64,000 nt of DNA from Pseudomonas corrugata (GCF_001269905.1 NZ_LHVK01000003.1:434001-498000); one strand, 5' to 3'. Positions 17,778 to 28,603 are shown, counted from the first letter of the stretch. The notes: generated by a model not told the origin, from the letters alone. Program-made: numbers and translations.

Positions 17778-18121
17778 AGGAAGTCCTCCGTGAACCAGGG
17801 CAAAACCGACCCACAGAGCTTAGACGGCATCTGTAAAAGCGGCGGTCAGCGCAATGTGATTGATTTCGCGGGAAACCCCGGATGCATTGCACCAGTCTGG
17901 TTGGCAACAATCGTGGGAAATGGTTCGTTGGAAAAGTGAGAAAACGCCATGATTTGGCTGAAATGACATTAGCTGTGGATCGAGCCCGGACGCTAAATCA
18001 TAAAAGCGAACCCAGAACCTGTGGTGAGGGGATCAGTTCGGTTCCGGGGCATGGTGACGATTTGAGCCGCGACTGATCCGGCGTATGCTGCTGCGGCACT
18101 TATCCACTGAGGGAAACCGTG
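17778..18121. other. Divergent intergenic region fadE/GST
   Basis: 344 bp between two divergent genes, so it should carry both promoters. I found no strong -35/-10 pair, no terminator and no conserved palindrome. Nothing else was recognised. Confidence 0.55.
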
Positions 18122-18745
18122 ATGCTGAAGATCTGGGGCCGGAAGAATTCATCGAATGTCCGCAAGGCACTGTGGTGCGCCGAAGAGCTGGGGCTGGCCT
18201 TCGAGGCCATCGATGCGGGTGGTGCATTCGGGGTAGTGGACACCCCGGAGTACCGGGCGAAGAACCCCAACGGTCGCGTTCCAATGATCGAAGACGACGG
18301 TTTCGTGCTGTGGGAATCCAACACCATCGTACGTTATCTGCTGGCTCGCCATGCGCCCGGTTCAGCCTGGTATCCGAGCGATCTCCAGGCGCGAGCCACG
18401 GCTGACAAATGGATGGACTGGACCACATCGTCCTTTGCCGGGCCGTTTCGCACCGTGTTCTGGGGGATCGTTCGCACGCCAGCAGAGCAGCAGGACTGGC
18501 CCGCCATCCAGGCAGCGATCAAGGAGTGTGAGGGCTTGCTGGCAATGGCAGACGAGGCCTTGAGCGAACAACCCTATCTCTCGGGTGAGGACATCGGCAT
18601 GGGCGACATTCCCCTGGGCAGTTTCATTTATGCCTGGTTCGAAATGCCCATCGAGCGGGCGGCGCAGCCTCATCTCGAAGCCTGGTACCGGCGGTTGCAA
18701 CAGCGCCCGGCTTACCGCAAGGCCGTCATGACCGCGTTGACTTAA
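18122..18745 (+). CDS. Glutathione S-transferase
   Basis: 207-aa GST. The thioredoxin-like N-domain (MLKIWGRKNSSNVRKALWCAEELG, with the Ser-Ser-Asn active-site loop and the NGRVPMIEDDGFVLWESNTI glutathione-binding cis-Pro/ES segment) is followed by an all-helical C-domain. It conjugates or reduces substrates with glutathione; the substrate is unknown. The ATG at 18122 is preferred to the GTG one codon earlier. The gene at 62388-63020 is a related enzyme with a similar N-terminus. Confidence 0.92.
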   Translation: MLKIWGRKNSSNVRKALWCAEELGLAFEAIDAGGAFGVVDTPEYRAKNPNGRVPMIEDDGFVLWESNTIVRYLLARHAPGSAWYPSDLQARATADKWMDWTTSSFAGPFRTVFWGIVRTPAEQQDWPAIQAAIKECEGLLAMADEALSEQPYLSGEDIGMGDIPLGSFIYAWFEMPIERAAQPHLEAWYRRLQQRPAYRKAVMTALT

Positions 18746-18878
18746 TACTTACTATCGACACGCGTGACTGTACTTGTGCAGCGGCGCCAAGCACCATGGC
18801 GTCCATGCGTTGTGGTTGTATTGCTCGCCGCTCGCCCTCATGTATTCCTTTCCTCCCTTCTTGGTGCGTAGATCCGAT

Positions 18879-19807
<929 letters not shown>

Positions 19808-19811
<4 letters not shown>

Positions 19812-20587
19812 GTTCCGAATTGCGCCCCAACCTCATCGCCCTCAATACCATCGTTTACCGCGAAGTCCGGCGTTTCACGCGGATCTGGCCGCAGACCCTG
19901 CTGCCGCCGGCCATCACCATGGTTTTGTACTTCGTGATTTTCGGCAACCTGATCGGCCGGCAGATCGGCGACATGGGCGGCTTCACGTACATGGACTACA
20001 TCGTGCCGGGGCTGATCATGATGTCGGTGATCACCAACTCCTACGGCAACGTGGTGTCGAGCTTCTTCGGCAGCAAGTTCCAGCGCTCGATCGAAGAGTT
20101 GATGGTTTCGCCGGTTTCGCCCCACACGATCCTGATCGGCTATGCCCTGGGCGGCGTGTTGCGCGGCCTGGCGGTGGGCCTGATCGTGACCTTGCTGTCG
20201 CTGTTCTTTACCCATCTGCAGGTGCATCACCTGGGCGTGACCATACTGGTGGTGGTGCTCACGGCGACGATCTTTTCGCTGCTGGGTTTCATCAACGCCG
20301 TATTTGCGCGCAACTTCGATGACATTTCCATCATCCCGACGTTCGTGCTCACGCCGCTGACTTACCTGGGCGGAGTGTTCTACTCCATTTCCCTGCTGCC
20401 ATTGTTCTGGCAGACGGTGTCCCTGGCCAACCCGGTACTGCACATGGTCAACGCCTTCCGCTACGGCATCCTCGGGGTTTCCGATATCCGCATCAGCGTT
20501 GCGATTACCTTCATGCTGGTGGCGACCGTGGCGCTCTATATCGGTTGCGCCCGGTTGCTGGTCAGTGGGCGTGGCATGCGCACCTGA
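19808..20587 (+). CDS. ABC-2 type permease
   Basis: 259-aa membrane protein with about six transmembrane helices and the ABC-2 family pattern (MDYIVPGLIMMSVITNSYGN, GGVLRGLAVGLIVTLLSLFF, FVLTPLTYLGGVFYSI). It is coupled to the ATPase by a four-base overlap and forms a minimal two-gene exporter with it. The substrate is not evident. It resembles YadH. Confidence 0.92.
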
Positions 20588-20591
20588 TCCC

Positions 20592-20662
20592 TGTGGGAGC
20601 GAGCCTGCTCGCGATGGCGTCGGATCTGACCCATCGCAATCGCGAGCAGGCTCGCTCCCACA
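20592..20662. repeat. REPIN (inverted REP pair)
   Basis: Forward REP TGTGGGAGCGAGCCTGCTCG and onward (20592-20619), then its inverse (20637-20662) with a 17-base spacer. It lies directly after the permease stop and before the bidirectional terminator. Confidence 0.9.
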
Positions 20663-20692
20663 CTTGATCTGTCTTAGCCGCAGATACGCCGC

Positions 20693-20727
20693 AAAAAGAA
20701 GGCCTCCAAATTGGAGGCCTTCTTTTT
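20693..20727. terminator. Bidirectional rho-independent terminator
   Basis: AAGAAGGCCTCCAA (from 20696) and TTGGAGGCCTTCTT (to 20724) form a perfect stem with a one-base centre, flanked by A and T runs. It separates the convergent ABC permease and DUF2062 genes and abuts the DUF2062 stop codon. Confidence 0.92.
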
Positions 20728-21243
20728 TCACATCCGGCTTTTCCTGCGCCGGTTCCATTGCCGGGCCACCCACCAGCGCCAATAACTCATGGTGACAAAG
20801 TAGGCCAGTGCGCCCAGCACCAGGCCGGTCACCACCGAGCCCAGCAGGAACGGCTGCCACAAGGTGGACACCTGCTCGGTGATCCAGGCCCAGGTCAGTT
20901 CATCCGGCAAGGTCCGGGCCGGCACGTCCATCAGCCAGGCGCCGGTCTGGTAGGTGCAGAAAAACACCGCCGGCATGGTGATGGGGTTGGTCAGCCAGAC
21001 CAGGCTCACCGCAATCGGAATGTTGCCCCGTACCACGATGGCCAACGCTGCGGCCAGGAGCATTTGCAAGGGAATGGGGAGAAAAGCTGCGAACAGGCCG
21101 ACCGCCATCGCCCGGGCCACTGAATGGCGATTGAGGTGCCAGAGGTTGGGGTCATGCAAGAGGGTGCCGAGAAAACGTAAGGACTTGTGTTCCCGGATGC
21201 TCGCTGGGTCTGGCAGGTAACGTTTGAATAGGCGCCGGGGCAT
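20728..21243 (-). CDS. DUF2062 membrane protein
   Basis: 171 aa. The DUF2062 pattern is visible: HRHSVARAMAVGLFAAFLPIP then LVWLTNPITMPAVFFCTYQTG. Three to four hydrophobic helices lie between residues ~45 and ~155, and the C-terminus is basic. It is a small inner-membrane protein of unknown function, usually next to comEC in pseudomonads. ATG start; divergent from comEC, with 145 bp between them. Confidence 0.85.
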   Translation of the reverse strand: MPRRLFKRYLPDPASIREHKSLRFLGTLLHDPNLWHLNRHSVARAMAVGLFAAFLPIPLQMLLAAALAIVVRGNIPIAVSLVWLTNPITMPAVFFCTYQTGAWLMDVPARTLPDELTWAWITEQVSTLWQPFLLGSVVTGLVLGALAYFVTMSYWRWWVARQWNRRRKSRM

Positions 21244-21388
21244 AAGGCTTCTCGGTCGGTTCTAAAGCAATGAAGCGGCAAGTATGTCCGGATTCTAAGT
21301 CCGGCAGATTCAGAGTTTGTGACAATTGATAACGCCCACGGTGCCGCAGATCGGCTAAGCCTGGAGAGAGAACTCTCAAGGATGGGTT

Positions 21389-23623
21389 ATGCGCACAGGG
21401 TGGGTCGCGCTTGCACTGGGGCTGGTGGCCCCGGTTTTCTTTCCGGCATTGCCGCCGTTGTGGCTGGTCGCCGCGTTGCCGATGCTGGCGCTGATGGTGC
21501 TGCCGTTTCGAATGTATCCGCTGGGTTTTTTCCTGTTGGGGCTGGCCTGGGCCTGCCTGTCGGCGCAGTTCGCGCTGGACGAGCGCCTGCCGGCGTTGCT
21601 GGATGGCGAAACCCGTTGGGTCGAAGGGCGTGTCACCGGGTTGCCGCACTACAGTGACGGCGTGGTGCGCTTCGATCTGGTCGAGGCACGATCGCGTCGC
21701 ACCCGGCTACCGACGTCAATGCGTCTGGCCTGGTTCGGGGGGGCACCGGTGAGCAGTGGCGAGCATTGGCGGTTGGCGGTGAAACTGAAGCGGCCCGCCG
21801 GGCTGATGAACCCGCACGGTTTTGACCATGAAGCCTGGTTGCTGAGTCGAGGCATTGGCGCAACCGGTACGGTCAAGGATGGTCGTCGTTTGCAACCGGC
21901 CCAGGGGGCTTGGCGCGACGGGGTACGCCAGGCACTGGCACAGGTCGATGCCCAAGGCCGCTCCGGTGCGCTGATGGCATTGGTCCTGGGCGATGGCGGC
22001 GGGTTGAGCCGTGAAGACTGGCAGGTGCTGCAAGACACCGGCACGGTCCATCTGCTGGTCATTTCCGGACAACACATCGGCTTGCTTGCCGGCCTGGTGT
22101 ACCTGCTGGTGGCCGGTGCGGCGCGTTATGGCGTGTGGCCGGGGCGTCTGCCATGGTTACCGTGGGCCTGTGCCCTGGCCTTCTTCGCGGCCCTGGGCTA
22201 CGGCTTGCTTGCCGGGTTCGAGGTGCCGGTGCGGCGGGCCTGCGCAATGATTGGCCTGGTGCTGCTGTGGCGCTTGCGCTTCAAACACCCCGATCCCTGG
22301 TGGGCGTGGCTGCTGGCTTTCGATGGCGTGCTGCTGTTCGATCCTTTGGCCAGCCTGCGGCCGGGATTCTGGCTGTCATTTGCCGCAGTCGCGGTACTGA
22401 TGTTCACCTTCGGCGGGCGCCTGGGACCCTGGCGCTGGTGGCAAACCTGGACCCGCGCCCAGTGGTTGGTGGCAGTCGGATTGTGCCCGTTGTTGCTGAT
22501 ATTGGGCCTGCCCGTGAGCCTCAGCGGGCCGCTGGTGAATCTTCTGGCGGTGCCCTGGATCAGCCTGCTGGTACTGCCGTCGGCGTTGCTCGGCACGGTA
22601 TTGCTGCCGGTGCCGTTCATCGGTGAAGCGCTGCTATGGATCGCCGGGGGGTTGCTCGACCTGATGTTCGAGGGGCTCGCGCTGGTGGCCGGGCGAGTGC
22701 CGGTCTGGGTCCCCGTTCCGGTCCCTCTGTGGACGTGGTGCATCGCAGCGCTCGGCGCCTTTGTGCTGTTATTGCCCAAGGGCGTGCCGCTGCGTCTACT
22801 GGGGTGGCCGATGTTGCTGCTGATGGTGTTTGCACCACGGGAAGAGGTGCCGTCAGGGCGAGCGCATATCTGGCAACTCGACGTTGGCCAGGGGCTGGCA
22901 GTGCTGGTGCGCACCCGTCACCACAACCTGCTCTATGACGCAGGACCACGTTTCGGCGATGCCGATGTGGGCGAGCGTGTCGTGCTACCGACCTTGCGCA
23001 AACTGGGAGTGCGGAAGCTGGACCTGATGCTGCTCAGCCATGCCGATGCCGATCACGCCGGCGGTGCCCAGGCCGTGCGTAACGGGCTGGCAACGTTCCG
23101 GGTAATCAGCGGCGATCCGGCCGCGTTGCCCGTCGCCCTTGAAGCTGAGGCCTGCGACAGCGGCGAACATTGGGAATGGGACGGCGTGCGCTTCGAAGTG
23201 TGGCAATGGTTGTCGGCCCATGAAAGCAACCAGAAATCCTGCGTCTTGCTGGTCGAGGCCAACGGTGAACGGATCCTGTTGACCGGCGACATCGATACCC
23301 ATGCCGAGCGCGCGTTGCTCGATGGCCCCCTGGCAGTGCCGACCCAGTGGCTGGCTGCGCCCCACCATGGCAGCCGCAGCTCATCGTCGATGGCGTTGCT
23401 GTCGCGCCTCAAGCCACATTCGGTGTTGATCTCCCGGGGCCAGGGCAACGCGTTTGGCCATCCGCATCCTCAGGTGATGGCCCGGTATCGACGGTTGGAC
23501 ATGACGATCTACGACAGTGCCGAACAGGGCGCCATTCGTCTGCAACTGGGGGCCTTCGAGCTGCCGGATACCCAGGCCGGCCATCGGCGCTACTGGCGTG
23601 ACCCGCCGGCTGCGGGGCCCTGA
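21389..23623 (+). CDS. comEC: DNA internalisation channel ComEC/Rec2
   Basis: 744 aa. The N-terminal DUF4131 region (two helices, then an OB-like domain) is followed by the multi-helix competence domain (about residues 195-480, including DTGTVHLLVISGQHIGLLAGL) and a metallo-beta-lactamase-like C-domain (WQLDVGQGLAVLVRT, LLSHADADHAGG, LTGDIDTHAE, APHHGSRSSSS). It forms the inner-membrane channel for transforming DNA. AAGGATG ahead of the ATG gives a ribosome site. All expected MBL motifs are present. Confidence 0.93.
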   Translation: MRTGWVALALGLVAPVFFPALPPLWLVAALPMLALMVLPFRMYPLGFFLLGLAWACLSAQFALDERLPALLDGETRWVEGRVTGLPHYSDGVVRFDLVEARSRRTRLPTSMRLAWFGGAPVSSGEHWRLAVKLKRPAGLMNPHGFDHEAWLLSRGIGATGTVKDGRRLQPAQGAWRDGVRQALAQVDAQGRSGALMALVLGDGGGLSREDWQVLQDTGTVHLLVISGQHIGLLAGLVYLLVAGAARYGVWPGRLPWLPWACALAFFAALGYGLLAGFEVPVRRACAMIGLVLLWRLRFKHPDPWWAWLLAFDGVLLFDPLASLRPGFWLSFAAVAVLMFTFGGRLGPWRWWQTWTRAQWLVAVGLCPLLLILGLPVSLSGPLVNLLAVPWISLLVLPSALLGTVLLPVPFIGEALLWIAGGLLDLMFEGLALVAGRVPVWVPVPVPLWTWCIAALGAFVLLLPKGVPLRLLGWPMLLLMVFAPREEVPSGRAHIWQLDVGQGLAVLVRTRHHNLLYDAGPRFGDADVGERVVLPTLRKLGVRKLDLMLLSHADADHAGGAQAVRNGLATFRVISGDPAALPVALEAEACDSGEHWEWDGVRFEVWQWLSAHESNQKSCVLLVEANGERILLTGDIDTHAERALLDGPLAVPTQWLAAPHHGSRSSSSMALLSRLKPHSVLISRGQGNAFGHPHPQVMARYRRLDMTIYDSAEQGAIRLQLGAFELPDTQAGHRRYWRDPPAAGP

Positions 23624-23629
23624 AATTCC

Positions 23630-23746
23630 AGCGTGTAGGAGCGGTCGAGCGAAGCGAGGCAGCGATCTTGCCCCAGACAATTGCATCCCGAGCGAACACC
23701 ACCAGATCAAGATCAAAAGATCGCAGGCTTCGCCAGCACCTACGTT
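23630..23746. repeat. Second-family interspersed inverted repeat
   Basis: GTAGGAGC, GAGCGAAGCGAGGC and GCGATCTT on the left mirror AAGATCGC, GGCTTCGCC and CACCTAC on the right, with an inner AAGATCAAAAGATC. It is related to the element at 39682-39792 and distinct from the GGGAGCGAGC REP class. It lies between comEC and exbB. Confidence 0.75.
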
Positions 23747-23817
23747 AGTCGGCGGGACGGGTCTGCATGGCGAGTCTCTATGATAAAGTGGCGCACTTTT
23801 TCGAGGGGGCAGTCACT

Positions 23818-24453
23818 GTGTGGGAATTGGTCAAATCCGGCGGCTGGATGATGTTGCCGATCATTCTGAGTTCCATCGCGGCACTGGGTATCGTTGCCGA
23901 ACGCCTGTGGACCCTGCGGGCCAGCCGCGTGACCCCGGAGCATTTGCTCGGGCAGGTCTGGGTCTGGATCAAGGACAAACAACTTAACAAGGACAAGCTC
24001 AAGGAGCTGCGGTCCAGTTCGCCATTGGGCGAGATCCTGGCGGCCGGCCTGGCCAACTCCAAGCATGGTCGCGAGATCATGAAAGAGTGCATAGAGGAAG
24101 CCGCGGCCCGGGTCATCCATGAGCTGGAGCGCTACATCAATGCCCTGGGTACCATCGCCGCCATGGCCCCGTTGCTGGGCCTGCTGGGTACGGTGCTGGG
24201 CATGATCGACATTTTCAGCGCCTTTACCGGATCCGGCGTAAGTACCAATGCCTCGGCGTTGGCCGGTGGTATCTCCAAAGCCTTGATCACCACCGCCGCG
24301 GGCCTGATGGTGGGTATCCCGTCGGTGTTCTTCCATCGGTTCCTGCAGCGCCGCGTCGACGAGCTGGTGGTGGGCATGGAGCAGGAAGCCATCAAGTTGG
24401 TCGAGGTGGTGCAGGGCGATCGTGACGTGGACCTGGCCGGGAGCAAGAAGTGA
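23818..24453 (+). CDS. exbB: ExbB/TolQ-type proton channel
   Basis: 211-aa MotA/TolQ/ExbB family protein with three membrane helices (residues ~10-28, ~112-137 and ~155-180) and the signature APLLGLLGTVLGMIDIFSAF. It pairs with the ExbD-like protein downstream to energise a TonB-like process or an envelope function. I chose the GTG at 23818 because GAGGGGG lies 8 bases upstream and the conserved protein begins at WELVKSGGWMM; the ATG at 23767 has no ribosome site. This is the copy conserved in front of lpxK, not necessarily the iron-uptake exbB. Confidence 0.9.
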   Translation: MWELVKSGGWMMLPIILSSIAALGIVAERLWTLRASRVTPEHLLGQVWVWIKDKQLNKDKLKELRSSSPLGEILAAGLANSKHGREIMKECIEEAAARVIHELERYINALGTIAAMAPLLGLLGTVLGMIDIFSAFTGSGVSTNASALAGGISKALITTAAGLMVGIPSVFFHRFLQRRVDELVVGMEQEAIKLVEVVQGDRDVDLAGSKK

Positions 24454-24878
24454 AGTTCCGCCGCAAACCACGGGAAAACATCGAGATCAACCTCGCGTCG
24501 CTGATCGACGTGGTGTTCATCCTGCTGCTGTTTTTCGTCGTGACCACCACCTTTACCCGGGAAACCCAGCTCAAAGTCGAGTTGCCGCAGGCGGTCAGTG
24601 GTTCGCCGGCCGAAGACCAGCAGTTGAAGAATCTGGAAATCACCATCAGCGCAGAAGGGTCGATTTCGGTAAACAACCAGTTGTTGCCCAAGAGCGACCT
24701 GGCGACCCTGATCGAGGTGTTGCAGAAAGAGTCCGGGGGCGACACCAACCTGCCGCTGTCCATCAGTGCTGACGGCAAGACTCCCCATCAATCGGTCATC
24801 ACCGCCATGGACGCGGCCGGCAAGCTCGGCTTCAGCCACTTGCGCATGACCACGGTCGAGGCGGCGCCCGCACCCTGA
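24450..24878 (+). CDS. exbD: ExbD/TolR-type protein
   Basis: 142 aa. One N-terminal membrane helix with the protonatable Asp ([19 protein letters not shown]) is followed by a periplasmic domain, as in ExbD/TolR. The GTG start overlaps the exbB stop (GTGA), and its own TGA overlaps the lpxK ATG. It acts as the stator partner of the ExbB-like protein. Confidence 0.92.
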   Translation: MKFRRKPRENIEINLASLIDVVFILLLFFVVTTTFTRETQLKVELPQAVSGSPAEDQQLKNLEITISAEGSISVNNQLLPKSDLATLIEVLQKESGGDTNLPLSISADGKTPHQSVITAMDAAGKLGFSHLRMTTVEAAPAP

Positions 24879-25888
24879 TGGCCATGTCCGATCGATTGCT
24901 TGCCGCGTGGTATGACGGTCACCCGGCCCTGGTGCTGTTGCGGCCACTGGAGTGGCTGTACCGGCGCGTGGTGGTCGGCAAGCGTGAGCGTTTCCTGGCG
25001 GGTGAGGGCGATATCTATCAGCCGCCCGTGCCGCTGGTGGTGGTGGGCAACATCACCGTGGGTGGCACCGGCAAGACGCCGATGATCCTGTGGATGATCC
25101 AGCACTGCCAGCGCTGTGGCCTGCGGGTTGGCGTGGTCAGCCGGGGGTATGGCGCCAAACCGCCGCAATTGCCGTGGCGAGTCGAGGCTGAGCAGGGCGC
25201 CGATATCGCCGGTGACGAGCCTTTGCTGATCGTTCAGCGCACCGGCGTACCGCTGATGATTGACCCGGATCGCAGCCGCGCGGTCCAGGCGCTGCTGGCA
25301 TCGGAACCGCTGGACCTGATCCTGTCCGATGATGGCATGCAGCATTACCGGCTTGCTCGCGATCTCGAACTGGTGTTGATCGACAATGCCCGCGGCTTGG
25401 GCAACCGGCGTTGCCTGCCTGCCGGTCCGTTGCGCGAACCGGTCGAGCGCCTGCAGTCGGTGGATGCGGTGCTTTACAACGGCGCCGGTGCCGATCGTGA
25501 AGACGGTTTCGCCTTCGAACTGCGGCCCACCGCCCTGGTGAATCTGGCCAGTGGCGAACGACGCCCCCTCGACCACTTTTCGTCCGGTCAGGCCTTGCAT
25601 GCCGTGGCCGGTATCGGCAATCCGCAACGTTTCTTCAAGACCCTCGAAACGCTACACTGGCGGCCTATACCGCACGGGTTTGCCGACCATGCCGAATACA
25701 GCTTCGAGGCCTTGAATTTCACACCGCCACTACCGGTGGTCATGACGGAAAAGGACGCGGTCAAATGCCGTGCCTTTGCCGCTTCCGACTGGTGGTACCT
25801 GGCGGTGGACGCCGTGCCTTCAGCGGCCTTCGAGGCATGGTTCGATACGCAGTTGATGCGCCTGTTGCCGGATCGGCTATTACCTTAA
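24878..25888 (+). CDS. lpxK: Tetraacyldisaccharide 4'-kinase LpxK
   Basis: 336-aa membrane-associated kinase that phosphorylates the lipid A disaccharide at the 4' position. The P-loop is [13 protein letters not shown] at about residues 56-68. The catalytic Asp-containing [17 protein letters not shown] and the C-terminal [11 protein letters not shown] motif are present. The length is usual. The ATG overlaps the exbD stop. It is part of the exbBD-lpxK-ycaR-kdsB-ptp-murB envelope operon. Confidence 0.96.
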   Translation: MAMSDRLLAAWYDGHPALVLLRPLEWLYRRVVVGKRERFLAGEGDIYQPPVPLVVVGNITVGGTGKTPMILWMIQHCQRCGLRVGVVSRGYGAKPPQLPWRVEAEQGADIAGDEPLLIVQRTGVPLMIDPDRSRAVQALLASEPLDLILSDDGMQHYRLARDLELVLIDNARGLGNRRCLPAGPLREPVERLQSVDAVLYNGAGADREDGFAFELRPTALVNLASGERRPLDHFSSGQALHAVAGIGNPQRFFKTLETLHWRPIPHGFADHAEYSFEALNFTPPLPVVMTEKDAVKCRAFAASDWWYLAVDAVPSAAFEAWFDTQLMRLLPDRLLP

Positions 25889-25911
25889 GAACCTTATCCA
25901 GGGGAAATTCC

Positions 25912-26097
25912 ATGGACACCAAACTGCTCGATATCCTGGCCTGCCCGGTTTGCAAAGGCCCGCTCAAGCTCAGTGCCGACAAGACCGAGCTGATCAGCAA
26001 GGGCGCTGGCCTGGCTTACCCGATTCGTGACGGCATCCCGGTGATGCTCGAAAGCGAAGCGCGTACCCTGACCACCGATGAGCGCCTGGATAAATGA
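25912..26097 (+). CDS. ycaR: Trm112/YcaR family small protein
   Basis: 61 aa, UPF0434/Trm112-like. [18 protein letters not shown] carries the Cys-X2-Cys of a zinc-ribbon-like fold, and [18 protein letters not shown] is the family core. It is conserved between lpxK and kdsB in many gamma-proteobacteria; its biochemical role is unclear. AGGGGAAATTCC precedes the ATG, and its stop overlaps kdsB by four bases. Confidence 0.92.
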   Translation: MDTKLLDILACPVCKGPLKLSADKTELISKGAGLAYPIRDGIPVMLESEARTLTTDERLDK

Positions 26098-26858
26098 GCG
26101 TCGACTTCACCGTTGTAATCCCGTCGCGCTTCGCTTCGACGCGCTTGCCCGGCAAACCTTTGTTGTCGATCGCCGGCAAACCGATGATCCAGCACGTGTG
26201 GGAACAGGCCTGCAGGAGCAGCGCCCGACGCGTGGTAGTGGCGACGGACGACCAGCGCATCGTCGAGGCCTGCGAGGGCTTTGGTGCCGAGGTGGTCATG
26301 ACTCGGGAAGATCACAATTCCGGCACTGATCGCCTGGCGGAAGTTGCCGCGAAGCTGGGCCTGGAGTCCGACTCCATCGTGGTCAACGTGCAAGGCGACG
26401 AACCGCTGATCCCGCCCAGCGTGATCGATCAGGTCGCAGCCAACCTGGCGGCCCATCCCGAAGCGCGCATGGCCACGCTGGCCGAGCCGATCAAGGACGT
26501 GCAGACCCTGTTCAACCCGAACGTGGTCAAGGTAATCAGTGATCTGGACGGCCTGGCGCTGACCTTCAGTCGCGCTACATTGCCCTGGGCTCGAGATGCG
26601 TTCGCTCAAAACCGTGATGTCATGCCTGAAGGTGTGCCATATCGTCGCCATATCGGCATTTATGCCTACCGCGCCGGTTTTCTTCAGGACTTCGTCGCCT
26701 GGGGTCCGTGCTGGCTGGAAAACACCGAGGCCCTGGAGCAGCTGCGCGCGCTCTGGCACGGTGTGCGGATCCATGTTGCCGATGCGTTGATCGCCCCGCC
26801 AACCGGCGTCGACACGGTGGAAGATCTTGAGCGCGTCCGTCGCCTGCTGGAGGCCTGA
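26094..26858 (+). CDS. kdsB: CMP-Kdo synthetase KdsB
   Basis: 254-aa cytidylyltransferase that activates Kdo for lipopolysaccharide core synthesis. The nucleotide-binding start [26 protein letters not shown] (metal site) and [14 protein letters not shown] are family landmarks. ATG starts inside ATGA overlaps join it to both neighbours. The length is as expected. Confidence 0.97.
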   Translation: MSVDFTVVIPSRFASTRLPGKPLLSIAGKPMIQHVWEQACRSSARRVVVATDDQRIVEACEGFGAEVVMTREDHNSGTDRLAEVAAKLGLESDSIVVNVQGDEPLIPPSVIDQVAANLAAHPEARMATLAEPIKDVQTLFNPNVVKVISDLDGLALTFSRATLPWARDAFAQNRDVMPEGVPYRRHIGIYAYRAGFLQDFVAWGPCWLENTEALEQLRALWHGVRIHVADALIAPPTGVDTVEDLERVRRLLEA

Positions 26859-27322
26859 TGCGGGTTCTGTTCGTCTGCCTCGGCAACATCTGCCGTTCGC
26901 CTACCGCCGAAGGCATCCTGCGACACAAACTGCACGAGGCCGGGCTGACCGGGCAGGTGGAGGTGGCCTCCGCTGGCACCGGTGACTGGCATGTGGGCAA
27001 GCCGCCGGACAAGCGCAGCCAGGCCGCGGCCCTGCGGCGCGGCTATGATTTGTCGGCCCAGCGCGCCCGACAAGTCAGCCGCGCCGATTTCGCCGCGTAT
27101 GACCTGATCCTGGCGATGGACAGCAGCAACCTGCGCAATCTCAAGGCTCTGCAGCCGGCCGATGGCCGTGCTGAACTGGATCTGTTCCTGCGGCGCTACG
27201 AGGCCGGAGTCGATGACGTACCGGACCCATACTATGACGGCGAACAGGGTTTCGAGCAGGTCCTGGACCTGATCGAACGCGCCACGGATCGCTTGGTGAT
27301 CGAATTGAAGGGACGGCTATGA
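26858..27322 (+). CDS. Low-molecular-weight protein-tyrosine phosphatase
   Basis: 154 aa. The phosphatase loop CLGNICRS (Cys7 to Arg13, C-X5-R) is near the N-terminus, and the general acid Asp is in the DVPDPYYDG segment. Low-molecular-weight phosphatases act on phosphotyrosine, often in polysaccharide systems; the target here is unknown. It is coupled to kdsB and murB by four-base overlaps. Confidence 0.94.
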   Translation: MRVLFVCLGNICRSPTAEGILRHKLHEAGLTGQVEVASAGTGDWHVGKPPDKRSQAAALRRGYDLSAQRARQVSRADFAAYDLILAMDSSNLRNLKALQPADGRAELDLFLRRYEAGVDDVPDPYYDGEQGFEQVLDLIERATDRLVIELKGRL

Positions 27323-28338
27323 GCTTGCAGGTACAGGCCGACGTCAGCCTCAAGCCGTTCAACAGTTTCGGGGTGGACGTCAAGGCCCGGCTGTTCGCCG
27401 AGGCCCATGGTGATGGGGATATCCGCGAGGCGCTGGCCTACGCCGCCGGGCATGAGGTGCCGCTGTTGGTGATCGGTGGAGGCAGCAATCTGCTGCTTAC
27501 CGGCGACATCGATGCGTTGGTGTTGCGCATGGCCAGTCGCGGGATCCGTCTGCTGAGCGATGAGGGTGATCGGGTGGTGATCGAGGCCGAGGCCGGAGAA
27601 CCCTGGCATCCTTTCGTCCAGCACACGTTGGCGCAAGGCTGGGCGGGGCTGGAGAACCTCAGCCTGATCCCCGGTACGGTGGGCGCCGCGCCGATGCAAA
27701 ACATCGGCGCCTATGGCGTGGAAATAAAGGACGTCTTTGCCGGCCTTACCGCCCTGGACCGCCAGACTGGCGAGTTGCGGGATTTCACGCTCGAGCAATG
27801 TCGTTTCGCCTACCGTGACAGCCTGTTCAAGCAGCAACCGGGTCGTTGGTTGATCCTGCGGGTGCGCTTCGCCCTCAGTCGTGCCGCTCATCTGCACCTG
27901 GAGTATGGCCCGGTCCGTCAACGATTGACCGAGCAGGGCATCGACCAGGCGACACCCATCGATGTCAGCCGGGCCATTTGCAGCATCCGCAGCGAAAAAT
28001 TGCCGGACCCGGCCGTGCTGGGCAATGCCGGCAGTTTCTTCAAGAACCCGCTGGTGCCGGCCGCGCACGTCACGCAACTCAAGGTGCAATACCCCGATCT
28101 GGTGGCTTATCCACAGCCCGAGGGCCAGATGAAAATCGCCGCGGGCTGGCTGATCGAGCGTGCTGGCTGGAAGGGGTTTCGTGAGGGCGATGCCGGCGTG
28201 CATAAGTTGCAGGCGCTGGTGCTGGTCAACTATGGCGAGGCCACTGGTCTTCAACTGCTGGACCTGGCCCAGCGTATCCAAAAAGATATTTCCGAACGTT
28301 TCCAGGTTGACCTGGAAATGGAGCCCAATCGCTACTGA
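27319..28338 (+). CDS. murB: UDP-N-acetylenolpyruvoylglucosamine reductase MurB
   Basis: 339-aa FAD enzyme making UDP-MurNAc for peptidoglycan. The FAD-binding LLVIGGGSNLLLTGDI, LSLIPGTVGAAPMQNIGAYGVE, the YRDSLFK segment with the catalytic Ser/Lys region, and the GNAGSFFKNP motif are present. It is the type I enzyme as in E. coli. It is the last gene of the lpxK operon here, followed by a hairpin. Confidence 0.97.
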   Translation: MSLQVQADVSLKPFNSFGVDVKARLFAEAHGDGDIREALAYAAGHEVPLLVIGGGSNLLLTGDIDALVLRMASRGIRLLSDEGDRVVIEAEAGEPWHPFVQHTLAQGWAGLENLSLIPGTVGAAPMQNIGAYGVEIKDVFAGLTALDRQTGELRDFTLEQCRFAYRDSLFKQQPGRWLILRVRFALSRAAHLHLEYGPVRQRLTEQGIDQATPIDVSRAICSIRSEKLPDPAVLGNAGSFFKNPLVPAAHVTQLKVQYPDLVAYPQPEGQMKIAAGWLIERAGWKGFREGDAGVHKLQALVLVNYGEATGLQLLDLAQRIQKDISERFQVDLEMEPNRY

Positions 28339-28363
28339 GTCAAGGTTCGCCATGCACCGGGGA

Positions 28364-28420
28364 CGCCCTGCACAAACCTCGCACAAGCATCATTTGTGCA
28401 GGATTGTGCAGGGCGTTTTG
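28364..28420 (+). terminator. murB terminator with alternative hairpins
   Basis: CGCCCTGCACAA (28364-28375) pairs perfectly with TTGTGCAGGGCG (28404-28415), followed by TTTTGCTT. The same left arm can instead pair through CCTGCACAAA with TTTGTGCAGG (28393-28402), giving two mutually exclusive stems. The 12-bp stem plus U-rich tail is the likely terminator. Confidence 0.65.
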
Positions 28421-28483
28421 CTTGAACCTGGGTTAATTTAATCTGCTGACGATGCGACGCTACGCACCGTAGAGGGCCCGGTG

Positions 28484-28501
28484 CAGACACGTGCGTGTCT
28501 G
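28484..28501. promoter_or_regulatory. Palindrome upstream of the ior-like operon
   Basis: CAGACAC-GTGC-GTGTCTG is an inverted repeat with 7-bp perfect arms, extending inward to 8 bp. It lies about 100 bp before the iorA-like ATG. It could be an operator; the regulator is not encoded nearby. Confidence 0.4.
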
Positions 28502-28603
28502 GATAAGAGAGCCCGATCAGCCTGAGCCAGTCTGCGACGCCGAACCGTCACCCAAGCGGCAGATTGCTCGACCCCATAACTCGATAACTATGCGGGCGTG
28601 CCC

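Noticed and set aside
23767..23817. Upstream ATG start for exbB
   Set aside because: No ribosome site there, and the conserved protein begins at the GTG at 23818, which has one.
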